This document shows, piece after piece, positions 33,975-45,639 of a stretch of 64,000 nucleotides of DNA. Location of the stretch: NCBI GenBank assembly GCA_022559845.1, contig CM040124.1, positions 72,067,491 to 72,131,490 of the forward strand. Direction: 5' to 3'. Every line of letters starts with the position of its first letter. The stretch's first letter is position 1. The notes under the pieces are model-generated. The model worked only from the letters and a program-made list of their open reading frames with translations, had not been told where the DNA came from and made no database searches. Source of the DNA: Amorphophallus konjac (taxonomy: Eukaryota > Streptophyta > Magnoliopsida > Alismatales > Araceae). Position numbers and translations under genes: made by a program.

Positions 33975-36865
33975 TGTTGCATCCCTACGGTTTTGATGAT
34001 GTCTCACACTATAAATCAATCTTCTATCTCTAGAATAATTCATGCTTCATCATGTAGGACTGTGCAGTTCAGATGGTTCTCAGATAAATAGGCACTACTT
34101 GATCATGTCTACACACTGTCTGCATAGTCTGAACACTGATGGGTCGACGCTCCACCACTGATGGGTCGACGCTCCACCTCTGGTGGGTCGACGCCTCCTT
34201 TACTCTCCAAGTCCATACATTGAATTTCATATTCAAAGTATGTACGTTGGTCTTCACCTGAAGTCCATACATTGAACTTCATATACAAGTCTGTACACCA
34301 GCCGCTAAGCCTTCAGAGTCTGTACAGCCATTCCATGAGTTCAGGTCCATACAACGGCATTGTAGCTTGCATCTGAAGTGTATACATCCTTTCAAGGGGT
34401 CAAGTCTATACATTCTCTCGTTCATTTCAAAGTCTACACATCGTCTTCCATCTTCCAAGTCTATACATCCAATTGAACCACAAGTCTATACATCGTCTGC
34501 CATCTCAAAGTCAATACACTGTCCCTCGTCTCGCACATCATGACCCAAAGTCTGTACAACCTCTAGTCACTGTACAAGTCCATACACTGGCTGCACTGCA
34601 CAAGTCTATACATTGGCTTTGGCATCCAAGTCTAGACATTGATTCACTATTCATGCCTTGATTCGAAGTCTGTACAGTGAGCGACGTTCATCAAAGTCTG
34701 TACAGCCAACGCCTTCATTGATTCCATGTCTGTACATCACTGTCTCAAGCTGCAAGTCTGTACAGAGTCTGGCAATCTACACTGCACTATAGCTGCATCG
34801 TTTCACCTGAAGTCTGTACATCGTCTCAGCCACCGTCTCATTCAGCGTCTCACGCTTACAAAGTCTATACACTGGTCGGTGGAAGCAAGTCTATACATTC
34901 GACTGTTCAGCTTGTGATCAAGTCTGTACAGCCAGGGAGACCATTAAGTCTATACACTCATTTATTGTAGCTTGCACGAGGTAAAGTCTATACATTGGGA
35001 CTTTTACCTACGTTCTGAACTGAACTGAGTAAGTCTATACATTTCTCATATCTTTTACCTACGCTCAGTTCAGTAAGTCTGTACATTGGGAACTTTACAG
35101 ACGTTGCCTTGCCAAAGTCTACACACTGTGAACCTTCAAGTCTGTACAGACTTTACTTCTTCAAGTCTATACATCGTCCAGCTCTTTGGGAAGTCTACAC
35201 ATCTCTAAGTCTAGACACTCAGTTATCCTTCAACCCTATACACTCGATATCACCTTCAAGTGTATACACTCTCAAGTTGTTCATACTAGCCTAGATGCTG
35301 TTTCTAAGTCTACTCATTCGATGCCTTCATGCATTGTTCTCTTCGAAGTCTATACATCGACGTCTATACATTGAAGTCCATACATTGTATACAGCTGTGC
35401 TTCACAAGTCTACACATTGCTGCTCTTCATTACAAGTCTTTACACTCGTCCTCCTTCACACGATCAACTCTATACATCCATTGTCTTGCCTGCTGAATGA
35501 AGTCCACACACTGAGGTCGCATGAACACTTACAAGTCCATACACTGAGCTCGCATGAAGAACCTCAACTCTACACACTCTCACACTTGACACACTTGCCT
35601 ATTTGACATCCCTGAGTTTATACACTCGAGGGCTTCATACACTTCACAAAAGTCCACACATTTCCTCTGTTGTGCTAATGCATTATTCAGCTAGTCTATA
35701 CACTGAGGTCGCATGAGGACTCACAAGTCTATACACTCCCTCAGTGTATACACTTACTCATCTGCTATTCTAAAGTATATACATTCGTATCTGACTGAAC
35801 TAACTAATCACATTTCCTTATTTCTGCCTACAGATGATTCAGGTTAATGATTGGGCACGTGAACCGAGGATGATACCTGGCACGTGATCTGAGAATGCTC
35901 TGGAAAAGGAGGGTACGAGACTCCCTCGTGTGAAGGCCTGAAACTCAGGTCGAATGCCATATAAAAGGAGCCTTCTGCGATTAGATGGACAGAACTAGAG
36001 AAAAAGCTGAAGAGCAAAATCCCTGAGCAGAAGAAGGAAAGAGAGAGAGCCTCCACGTTCCAGAAAGAAGATAGAGAGAAAAGATTTGAGAGTATTGCTG
36101 TGAGGGAAAAGTCTGAGTGAGAAAGAAGAGTCCAATTTGCTTCTTCGGAAGCTACATTTGATTTTGGTTTTTTTGAAACGATTTGTGTTCATCGTTGGTC
36201 TTGTTTACATTTCTGTTTTTCCTTTTATTTCTTCATACATCTGATTTCGAGTTGTTACCCTCCGGTGTTTGGAGGAAGGGAGAGTTACTCCGGTTCCCCT
36301 CTGGGCTGTAGAGGAAGAGAGATCTGTGATCTCTGGTTTTGCCAGTGACGGGTTGTCATTAGCAGGTTCCCTCCGGGTTGGAGGAAGGGAGAGGCATCTC
36401 CGGTTCTGGTCTTGCTGGTAGCAGGTCCAGGTGTCAAGCTCTGTGGGTAGCAGAGTTTGGTTAAGGGATTTGTTTTCCTTGGTTGTTCAAGCTATGTGGC
36501 AGCATATTGTTCGCAGACCGAGTCTGCAGTTTTCTAGCAGTGGCTAGTGGAATCCTCACTCTAGTTGGAGTGAGGGGTGGATGTAGATTGTGGACTACAA
36601 TCGAACCACCTTAAAATCTCTTATCTCCTCTGTGGCTTGTTATTATCGTTTGTGCTTTCCTTCTGTTCGGCATTGTGTTTGTGTGTGGACGGCCTCTTCC
36701 AATCACACCTTATTATCCTGTCTTAGCTTCTCACTGCGTTAGCTGCATTGTTTAGCCATATCTGAAGGGTCGTATTTCGAAGTAGTGAGTTTCCGCTGAA
36801 GTTTTGCAAATTGGGAGTGATCTATTCATCCCTCCCCTTCTATATCACTCTTCGCTGCGCTAACA
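33975..36865 (+). repeat. S2 3' LTR (2891 bp)
   Basis: It pairs with 24378-27267 with the same internal order and scattered single-base differences. The array is at about 34205-35790 and the TATA box at 35959-35966. The end GCGCTAACA is followed by GTGGG and the resumed GC-rich repeat of element C. Confidence 0.93.
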
Positions 36866-37083
36866 GTGGGTGCTCGCCTGCGTTGCCCGCCCACGGGGGA
36901 GCCCAACCTGGCGCGCGCCGGCCGCATTTTTTTTTGATGATCTTCTTGGAACATGGATGCCCAGCATCTGTTCGCCGATTACTCTATCTTCAGATCTAAT
37001 CCGTTTAATTAATCGAAGATCATGTCAAAAACCCTTAAATATGATTCTATGTAGAAAAATTACATCGATTAGAGCGCAACTTG
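36866..37083 (-). mobile_element. Element C internal region, right part (leader)
   Basis: The GC-rich tandem repeat resumes here (to about 36930), followed by about 150 bp of AT-rich leader up to the primer site. No coding frame. Its continuity with 24377 across S2 is shown by the interrupted 71-bp unit. Confidence 0.6.
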
Positions 37084-37095
37084 GCTCTGATACCA
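37084..37095 (-). other. Element C primer-binding site
   Basis: The minus strand reads TGGTATCAGAGCCAAG, an initiator-Met tRNA match that marks element C as minus-strand, with its 5' LTR at higher coordinates. Confidence 0.75.
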
Positions 37096-38754
37096 CTATA
37101 AGGATTTGAACAGCCTGGTTTGGGTAGCGCAGCGGATAATAAAACTTAAATCTCGAACCCAAGTCCTATTGGAATCCTAGAACTGTGCTCTAATCGATGG
37201 AATAAAACTACCCAACCCCAAAAAGGGTTGTAGATCTTTACCTAGCACAGAACGACGCTGTCCGTAGTGTCTGATGCAGATTTTCACAAACGTAGAGCCA
37301 CATAGATGTCCGATCTCTAAAGTAGATCCACACGGATCCTCGTGCAACAACGGTGCCTACTCGTTCTTTCTCCCCCACGCACGAACTAGGGATGCTCAAA
37401 ACCCCCTTCTTCTTCCTTAAGCCTTTGTTCCTTGAGAGGAAGAGAGAGAGATCAACAAGGGAGAGAGAGAGAGAGCAAGAGGGAAGAGAGGGGAAGAGAG
37501 AAGAGGAGTGAGGTTTTCTCCCAAATGATGCTTGGCTAAAGAAGAGAAAACCTACGTAACATACATATATATATGGGTTGGGCTTTTTCTAAAAGAGCCC
37601 CTAACCACATATATTGTGTATATGTCCTTGCATTATTGTATATACATATGTAAAGCCCTTCTCATCATTCTTTTCCCAAAAGAATTTAAGGCTTTTAACA
37701 TATACATCTGTACAATAATATCCCGTCACCTGAGAACCTTTTGTGTGTGATCCTCTAGGCCCATAGTCACTCTAGTTTAAGGCCCATTAACTTCTAATTC
37801 CTAATTAGAAGTAAATTAAACTCATTATTCGCTTCTACTAGAGCCGAATAATAATTTAATTTATTCTGAACTTTTGATCACGTTGGGTCAAGCAAATCCG
37901 CATGATCCCTGAGGACGCCGGGTTCAAACCACCATGTCTGGTACCTATAAGTCTGCAGTTGCCGCATCGCTATAATCCCTCGCTCTTTCTATGAGTCTGG
38001 TTCAATCGAGAGTATGGTAACTGTCAAACCCCATGATCATGCCATTTGACCACGACCTCCCTAAAGTGTATGACGTCCGTTCTAAACGAACTCACATGAC
38101 CCTGGCCAGGGATTTAGTGGAGCGGCAGTGTCATTAACCATTAATTGTCTGATATATACCCAATAGTGAGCGATCCCTTCTTAACCTTTGATGATCTTCA
38201 CACGTATCCTGATATGGTTAATGACTTAACAATTCATGACTTATGGTTAAAGTCACTTACTCAAGTATCGAACCATTCATGTTCTCGTGTAAGATCCGAT
38301 CAATGTCTCATGTCAAAGGACCAACGATGCTACTGAGACAATTGGATCTTCAGTTGACATTAGATATAATCAACCATTTGAAGATCCAATAGCGGATCAG
38401 TCCAGTGTACATCCTCCCAGGATGTACACCTACACATATGTATTGGTGCTCCGCACCAGTGACCATGAGACTGCTCACCCATACATCATGTGTACTGGTT
38501 TAATAGGTAATCAAAGTCCTCGAGTGATTACCCTCCAACCAGGAACAGTTTTATGGTATGTGTCCATGTAAAGTCAGTCTCATGATCGAGATCCCATGTT
38601 GAGTTGACTTTACAACCACATATCCTAGGGACATCGTAGATTAATATACAATTACAAATTTATGCTCAAATACCACTTTATTAATGATGAACAAGATTAT
38701 GCAACTATCGGGCCTACCCGACCCGAGATTGGCTTGTTGGACACCCAACTAACA
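37096..38754 (-). repeat. Element C 5' LTR (~1.66 kb, ends approximate)
   Basis: The segment lies between the primer site and a sense-strand TGTTAGTTGGGTGTCCAACAAG at 38754 (a start at 38743, TGTCCAACAAG, is equally possible). The sense end near 37096 (CCTTATAG) lacks the usual CA, so it may be mutated. It contains AT-rich TATA-like sequence (37560-37575), a GA-rich leader on the plus strand (37436-37510) and no coding frame. No second copy is in the window, so the LTR call rests on the primer site and termini. Confidence 0.5.
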
Positions 38755-39108
38755 GGTTGACCCCAAGGGTCGACTCCTCTGCCTAGCAGAGCTTTGTTTC
38801 TTTGGTGTTGGATGTTGCTGGCATTGCTAGATGTTGATGTTGCTGCTGATGTTGCTAGCTGTTGATCCTACTATTGCTTGTTGTATGTTGCTGCCTGTTG
38901 TAGCTGTTGTTGTTCTTCTTGTTGTTGTTGTACAGCTGTGGTTGTTGGCTGCTACTTGTTGTTTCTATTGTTGTTGTTGGCCTATCTACTGCTTATGCTA
39001 CTGGCTGCTATGTTGCTTGTTGATGCTAGCGTTGCTACTAGCTGCTATTGTTGCTGGCTGCTACTACTAGCTGCTACTGTTGATGCTGTTGTTGTTTGCT
39101 AGCTGTTG
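38755..39108. repeat. TTG/CTG-rich low-complexity relic, left part
   Basis: A run of TGTTGCTG/GCTGCTAC-like triplets (38810-39108) follows a short GGGTCGACTCC segment. It continues at 59408-59612 on the other side of S3. The Leu/Cys-rich frames read from it are simple-repeat artefacts. GTCGACTCC and GCGTCGATGCC pieces recall the start of the S2 LTR (GGGTCGACGCTCC), so it may be an old Sirevirus LTR, but this is weak. Confidence 0.4.
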
Positions 39109-41340
39109 TGTTAAGCCGATGGGAGTCGGTCCAATGGTGCAACAAAGATTCAGAGGGGGGGGGTGAATGAATCCCCTTCTAAAAACTTGATCAATTTAAA
39201 CTTAATCTAAAGAATTTAAACTCGTGCGGAATTAAAAGCAATTAATCTCTACAGACTATGAAAACCAATGATGCACATAATCGAACAGATGAACTATAAA
39301 GTGCAGACTCCTAAGCAAGTCTACACCGTCGACAGAACCAAATCAAGCATACACTACATCCATTCAGTCAGAACCGTAGATTGGAACGCGCCTAGCATAA
39401 ATCTAATGGTTCACAAATTGGAAAGCAAACCACGGTACACAAGATCTTTTTAGGTGGTTCAGTCCTCAGGATCTACATCCACCCCACACTCCAACCAGAG
39501 TGTGAATTCCGTGGCAAAACAGCTTGAACGGCTGGGCCTCACAGCTTGCCAACAACTACTAAGCTTCACAGCTTGCTTAACCGCTGACTAACAGCTTGAC
39601 TGCTGGGTAATACTGCTTCGCCACCGCTGAGCATTACATCTTAGCCAGAGCTTACTAACAGCTTGATCCGCTGGGCCTTACAGCTTAGCCTCCACTGATA
39701 CACAGCTTAGAAGAAGAAAGAAAATTGAAAATAGGAAACCAAGAAGTTTAGCGCTGGAAAGCTAACAGTAAAAGCAAATCGAAATGCTCACGCAGGAGCG
39801 CTGTGCCTTGGATCTGATCCAAAGGACACAGTGGAAGCAGATATTTACACCTCTTGAACCTTCTTCTCACTTCACACTCACGAACTCATCAACCCCTTTT
39901 TCTTGTACGCTCTGCTCAATATGCCTTCTCTATGTCTCACTTTTTCTTCAAGCTTCCTCTCTTCGAAAAGCTTCTCAGATCCCCCCTTTTCTTATACTTG
40001 TCTCTCTGTCGATCTGAGGAATCCGGCCTCAATTTATAGCCAGCAAAAGATTGGGCGCGTGGAACACACGTTTCCCACCCAGAAATTCCGACAAGAGTGT
40101 GATGATTGAAGTCCACACGTTAGACACTAAAGATGTGCTATCCACGTGGCTAAGTCTCTAGTCCAGACTAGCTTTGTGTCACGTGCTGATAAGTTAAGAG
40201 CTTAAGTCACGTGATCATCTGACTGTGAGCCTTCCAGCCTATTATGTTAGAATTTGGGTCCGTAGTGACTTGATCCTGCCAATCAGAATATAGGCATTTA
40301 GTCGAACTGTTTGTGAGCTGGAGTTCATAGGAACATTCATATGCACAGACGTATTATATTAATGAGACAACACATGCACCGACTAGGGACATGCATAGAC
40401 TCGAATGCACAAAGCTTTTACATGCATTAGTCAGACGTGTGCTGACCTTTATATGCATAAGATAGAGATGTGCACCAACCCTTACATGCGTAAGATAAAA
40501 CATGCACCGAACCTAATATGCAAGATGCAAATAGTGCACTGACTTTTTGTATGCGTATGATAAAACGTACACTGACCTTCTATTCGTTTCTACAGACCCA
40601 TGCACCGACTATGTATGTAGTCATAAGGAATGCACCGACTTTTGTATGCATGAGACAAAACATGCACCGACCCTTTGCATGCGTATAGCAAAAGATGCAC
40701 CGACCTATATATGCTCGATGCAAAGGTTGCACTGACCTTTATATGTGTAAGGCATAACGTGCACCGACTATATGTGCATTCTACAAATAAAATTGCACCG
40801 ACCATGTGTGCATCTCTTCAGAGGCGTGCACTGACCTGCATGCTGACCGATCAGAATGTGCACGGACCTGATATGCATAAGAAGGTAAAAATGAACTGAC
40901 TTTGTATGTCTCAATTGAAAAGTGCACTAACCTATATGCTGACCTTAGACACGTAAAGCATGCACTGAGGTGCATGCTGTCCTTACATGTAGACTCACAA
41001 GGTGTGCACCGACCTATATGTATGCATAAGCAGAAGCGTGCACTGACCTGATGGTCATATGTGCACAGACCTTTGTTATGCATATGCTCAAACCAACAAT
41101 GTGCTCGGACCAAAAACATGCTCAGACCTAGTAGCAAGACATGCACCGACCTAAAATGCATTAAGCTCATATGTGCACCGACTTCATATGGCATGAAGCA
41201 AGATGTGCTTCGAACTCAATATGCACAACACAGAAAGTGCATCGACCTTGGTGCTGACTGACACAAATGAGATTTGATTGACGTATTTAAGCATTTCAGT
41301 CTTAACATGATTCATAGAATGTCATTATTAAAACCAGGGT
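39109..41340 (-). repeat. S3 3' LTR, main part
   Basis: It matches 57162-59395; the last 7 bp of this LTR lie at 49948-49954, beyond nested G2. On the sense strand it ends GGCTTAACA at 39109. It contains a motif array (about 41270-40325), a TATA box (40032-40039), leader repeats of the CAGCGG/AAGCTGT type (39510-39720) and a hairpin at 39485-39504. Confidence 0.9.
40325..41270 (-). repeat. S3 U3 array of motif AGTCGGTGCAT
   Basis: On the plus strand ATGCACCGACC/T recurs about 30 times, mixed with TATATGCATAAG-like pieces in a loose 40-50 bp pattern. On the sense strand the core is AGTCGGTGCAT, two changes from the S1/S2 core AGTCTGTACAT. The other LTR holds the same array at about 58425-59315. 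Confidence 0.82.
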
Positions 41341-41561
41341 TATAACACCCCAGATTTTTCTAGGAATTTTCTAGAATTAAAATATAATTACTAAGTAATT
41401 TTAAAGGCATAATGGGCTATTAAGAAGAAATTAAAGATTATTTAAACTATTTTAAGGCTGTGTATTCATTAAGAGGCTCAGCCTGTAACACCTTCAAATA
41501 TAGCTAAGTTATACTCTATATCATCGAGACGCCTTTTGAAGTATCGGCTCAGTTCTTGAAA

Positions 41562-41630
41562 AGAACTCCGAAGTTAAGCGTGCTTAATGGGGAGTAGTAA
41601 TGAGATGGGTGACCTGCCGGGGAAGTCCTC
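41562..41630 (+). ncRNA. 5S rRNA-like segment, Cassandra LTR 1
   Basis: AGAACTCCGAAGTTAAGCG and GATGGGTGACC match the internal control region of plant 5S rRNA genes (A box, intermediate element and C box), from which RNA polymerase III transcribes. The 5' third of 5S is absent and the C box reads CCGGGGAAGT, so this is not a ribosomal gene. Cassandra 5S regions are known to be transcribed; whether this copy is remains unknown. Confidence 0.85.
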
Positions 41631-41730
41631 CATTCTGGAGCCGATCACCCTTAGAAAGGGACAATATCGTGAGGCCAGTAGGCCAAAGCAGACAATACCT
41701 CGAAGGTATTGAGTATAGGGTGTGACAGAA

Positions 41731-41742
41731 TGGTATCAGAGC
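41731..41742 (+). other. Cassandra primer-binding site
   Basis: TGGTATCAGAGC lies 3 nt after the first LTR and matches initiator-Met tRNA. Confidence 0.9.
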
Positions 41743-42049
41743 CATATACCCCAGCCGGAAGTGTAGGAGCTAAGTGCCATGCATGGCAAAGTGCTACGCT
41801 ATGGGAGCCACCTCTTGAACCCGAAATGGGACAAAGTGCTACATAGTGGGAGCCACCTCTTGAGTCTGTAGGGGCCACCTCTAGAGTCCTACCTGTCTGG
41901 GGGTTTGATTGCGTGATTGCGTGCTATGTGTGCCCAGCGACGAGGACGTCACCTATATAAGAGGGGTAGATTGCAACACCCTCAAATATAGATAAGTTGT
42001 ACTCTATATCACCGAGGCACCTTTTGAAGTATCGGCTCAGTTCTTGAAA

Positions 42050-42118
42050 AGAACTCTGAAGTTAAGCGTGCTTAATGGGGAGTAGTACTGGGATGGGTGA
42101 CCTGCCCGGGAAGTCCTC
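42050..42118 (+). ncRNA. 5S rRNA-like segment, Cassandra LTR 2
   Basis: This is the same segment in the second LTR. It reads AGAACTCTGAAGTTAAGCG with one change in the first block, but GTAGTACTGGGATGGGTGACC is closer to the plant 5S sequence than the first copy. Confidence 0.85.
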
Positions 42119-42616
42119 CATTCTGGAGCCGATCACCCTTAGAAAGGGACAAAATCGTGAGGCCAGTAGACCAAAGCGGACAATACCTCGACGGTATAGA
42201 GTATGGGACGTGACACAGCCCAACTTAAATTGGCCCATAGACCAATTTCTAAGTCTTTTAGGTCCAAGCCCATTAATAGAAATGTAAATTAGGTAATTTA
42301 CCTATTCAAATAGGATATACACATCAACTTAGGGGATAAATAAGAGATACTAAGAAAATCCAGATTTTTCAGATTAAATGCACCCTTGCGATCTATCGCG
42401 TGACCGCCAGGCTCTGGAAAATGGTCTGAGCTAGATCCCTAGGCAACCCCAGTTCCGTGAAGGGGAGAAAACATGAAAAGCTTGGAATTTGGGCGACCTA
42501 ATCACCATAGATCGAAGCTACGTGGCACGGATAACTCTCTAGAACTCTCCAAGGATTAACTCTACTCTGATTTAGGACTCTAGGTTCGTTCAAATCCATG
42601 AAACCCTAGCTAACCC

Positions 42617-42626
42617 TATAAATAGA
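42617..42626 (+). promoter_or_regulatory. G2 5' LTR TATA box
   Basis: AACCCTATAAATAGACC follows an AAACCCTAGC stretch. The 3' LTR copy is at 47225-47234. Confidence 0.7.
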
Positions 42627-45340
42627 CCTTAGGTTCAACCTGAGCGACCCTTATGTTGGCTCGCATGGAACTAAGGTAAGGAGGTATTATTTCGGGTAGG
42701 TTCTTTAGAATATTTTGTTCACAATAGTAAGGTCTAACTTTTCTCCAAATTTCGTTATAGAAGATCAAGCCTACAAGAAGTTAGAGGCTTGCAAAGTCGT
42801 TGGATTAGCACAAGCAACCCAGGAACCAATGCGACGACCCAGTGAAGATTAGGAAATTAGAAGCCCTAAACGAGGTATTTAGGAGTTATGGCTTTAGAAC
42901 ATTCTATTCTCCATTGTATCCTCTCTTTACCCTCCAATTTTCATGGAATTAGGTCAAGGGAATCAGGAGATAGAATGACGGGAAGTTGTTGATTTAGCAC
43001 CGGACGTGCAGAAACTAGGATTAACTTCTAGCCCTAAATTCGAAGTCTAAAGCCCAAGACAAAGGTAGGTTATCTCATGAATGGCTCAAACATGAAGTCA
43101 GGAATAAAAGCCCTCTAATTTCATTCGATTTCATGCATTATATCTTGAGAATTTCATATTTTGACTAGGACTATGCATCTAGTTAAGTCTTCATGCATGA
43201 ACTAGCCTTAATGAGAATAAAAGGATATTTCTTGTTAATGACATGAACCTATGCATATTGTTGGCTTATCCTTGTTCTATCATGCCATAGAAAGTTTATA
43301 TATGTTGATTTTCAGGCATGATATGTCTTAGTTTAGCATTTGTTTTATTAACATTTGCACTCGGATTTACACAGGAAGAAACGGTCTTCCTATAGACGGC
43401 AGGAAATCTAGCGGCCATACGATAGACCGCTAGCCGCCGTAAAATGGTCACCTGTTAGACCATTTTCGATTACCGATTTCTGTAATATTGTTGATCGGAA
43501 CATATTGCAGATTTGCCATAATTATGATATGATAAGCCAAGTTAACTAAGTTTTATTCCTGATTTGAGTACTGGTTTCATGTACTTAGTATTTCTTTGTT
43601 CATCAAGATAGATTTCATGTTTTTATGCGTATTGGCATTATTTTAACTTATGTTAATTTATGACCAAAAATCATATACTTTTGTAATGAATACATGTTTC
43701 AAATGATAGGAGATTCATGGTTTAACTTGATCACTACTTTTGTCATGAGTCTCTCTCTTCTAAAGAGTCATATTCTTAAGTACATGGCACATATCCCAGT
43801 ATGGTGTCATTAGTTACACTTTACACCTTAAGAACACAATCTTGGACATGATGACCTCTCCTTTGGATATTCCTTCCAACATACTACGAAATCTTGTTTC
43901 AAGGCCTCCATAAGTCTCCGCGAGCCTGGGATTCCCACTAGGACACCGAGCTGGTTGTACCATTAAAATCCCATTGTCTAGAGAGCACTTTTATCGGTGT
44001 TTTTATGAATTCTGGACCCTAGCGGCCTTTTGGACGACCGCTAAAAGGCACCAAGAGGCCCTTCACTAGACCGCGAAGCTTTAGAAGGTTTCACTTGCAT
44101 CAACACTTCTTTTTCATGCGTCGACTCTATTCCTTAAACGGTCCTGCACTAGACCGCTTGTCTCAAGAAACGGTCCAGTAAACGACCGCTTAGTTCCTGA
44201 TTGTGTCTAACTCGAGGTTTGGCCTTTGGGGTTGATTTTCTTGAGTTCCTAGATTATATTATAATTGTCTGGAGTCTCAACCTATGTTAATAAGATAATG
44301 TTAAAGTTATGGAACGTAATGAACGTACCATTATGCTACCGAATTTCTTTCGCAGCATGATGTCAATTTAAGTCATCCTTGAAATCCCTTGTTCATAATT
44401 GAAGTATTCTTACCTTGGCTACGTGATCATGGAACTATTATTGAACTTGTTACATTACTGGCCATACTTTATTGTTATACTCGTGAAAGTAGCTTGATTT
44501 ATACGTGAAGATGTAGTTCGGGCGCTGATTATGTCCAAAGGCTCTATGCTAGTCCCCTCGGCTGATTGTCAGAAATATACTATAAACCATGGGGTATGAT
44601 GCTACTGGCATCGCATTGCGCTGAGAGTACTTTCTTTATAAATAAGTGAAAATCACGAGGACCTATTGATTGAATTGCTACATGATTGTTACTTGACGTT
44701 CTAGTGCATAACCTTTATGGTTATGAAAAGTGAAAAGTGAAAGTGTGTTCTTGATACATGCAAGCATATTCTTGTTCGTGAAAGGCCAAGTTACATTCTT
44801 GTTGTATTCACCTGATCTTGTTCTTTACTCATCATATATCATGGTCTTATCATGTTATTGTGTTACTTTGGTTTTATCTGTGTGTTTTATCGTATTTACA
44901 TGATTTATCTTTACTCTAGAGCTAAGATGTTAATTACTTAAACAATGCCTTCATGTTGATACGAAGATACCTACTGGGCATGTGTTCTCATTACCCTACT
45001 TTCCAATCTTTTTCAAGAAATTCTAGCAGGTCGGATTCGGATTAGTCGAGTGATGGATCCCAGAGTGATTGATGGTTCGAGAGAAGCCGTAGTTGGTCTA
45101 GTCAAGGGTCACTTATGTAATTTTCACTTTATTGACTCCAGTTAGTCAATGAGTCAGTATCATGTACTTGATTATTATTATCACAGAAAGTCAAATTTTT
45201 TAATCAATTATTGGTGTCCATTCATCTTATGTGTGAATGATTTGCGCTCTGATTGTTATTATCACGTGAGGCTTCTCTTGCCGGCTGTTCCCGTTCCCGA
45301 TTAGTTTCCGCTGCAAAATATCGAGGTGTGACAGTTAAGG

Positions 45341-45352
45341 TGGTATCAGAGC
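45341..45352 (+). other. G2 primer-binding site
   Basis: TGGTATCAGAGCATAGG begins 7 nt after the LTR end. This spacing is wider than in the other elements here. Confidence 0.88.
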
Positions 45353-45639
45353 ATAGGTCTCAGGACTTAATTATCCCATAGAAAGAGATGTGTCATAGGC
45401 TAAGTCCAAGGTTTAAGGACCCACACCTATGAACTATGAAAGAAATTTTCCACCTATGTGAGAATTGGGTAGAACCCGGGATGAGGTAGCCAATTAGAAA
45501 TTATCTGTAGGATAAATTCCACTTTACTCTGTAGGAAGTGACATAATGTTCTTCTTCTCAGGTACCCTATCCTTCTAATGGCTCACAGTGTCAATTGGGA
45601 TAAGATGTAACAAATAGTCGTAGGTCTTACGTAGGCTCT

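Larger units (their letters stand above)
24378..36865 (+). mobile_element. S2: near-complete Sirevirus-type Ty1/copia element with gag and pol
   Basis: A 12.5-kb insertion with LTRs of 2890 and 2891 bp, a primer site, gag, pol in copia order (protease, integrase, RT, RNase H), a non-coding region and a polypurine tract. Flanking bases GTTGG (24373-24377) and GTGGG (36866-36870) form a target duplication with one mismatch. The LTRs differ at only a few positions per 100 by eye, so insertion is fairly recent, yet gag and pol carry several breaks. It is the only element here that once could have encoded all its enzymes. Confidence 0.93.
41484..42215 (+). mobile_element. Cassandra TRIM, complete
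   Basis: A 732-bp element with two 244-bp LTRs (41484-41727 and 41972-42215) starting TGTAACACC/TGCAACACC and ending GTGTGACA/CGTGACA, a primer site TGGTATCAGAGCC (41731) and a polypurine tract AAGAGGGGTAGA (about 41959-41970). Each LTR contains a 5S rRNA-like segment, the defining feature of Cassandra. It codes for no protein and would need enzymes from another LTR element. The duplication CAGCC is perfect (41479-41483 and 42216-42220), and the G2 3' LTR shows the empty site near 46822-46830. Confidence 0.95.
41341..45333 (+). repeat. G2 5' LTR with nested Cassandra
   Basis: It starts TATAACACCCC (the partner has TGTAACACCCC) and ends GAGGTGTGACA. Apart from 41484-42220 it matches 46686-49942 closely. 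TATA box at 42617-42626; CGGTC/GACCG motifs at 43380-43465 and 44020-44190. Confidence 0.93.

Noticed and set aside
38831..39102. Leu/Cys-rich frames resembling membrane proteins
   Set aside because: They are translations of TTG/CTG triplet repeats in several frames at once.
41562..41630. Genuine 5S rRNA gene
   Set aside because: Only the internal control region is conserved, the 5' third is missing, and it lies in each LTR of a Cassandra element with target duplications.
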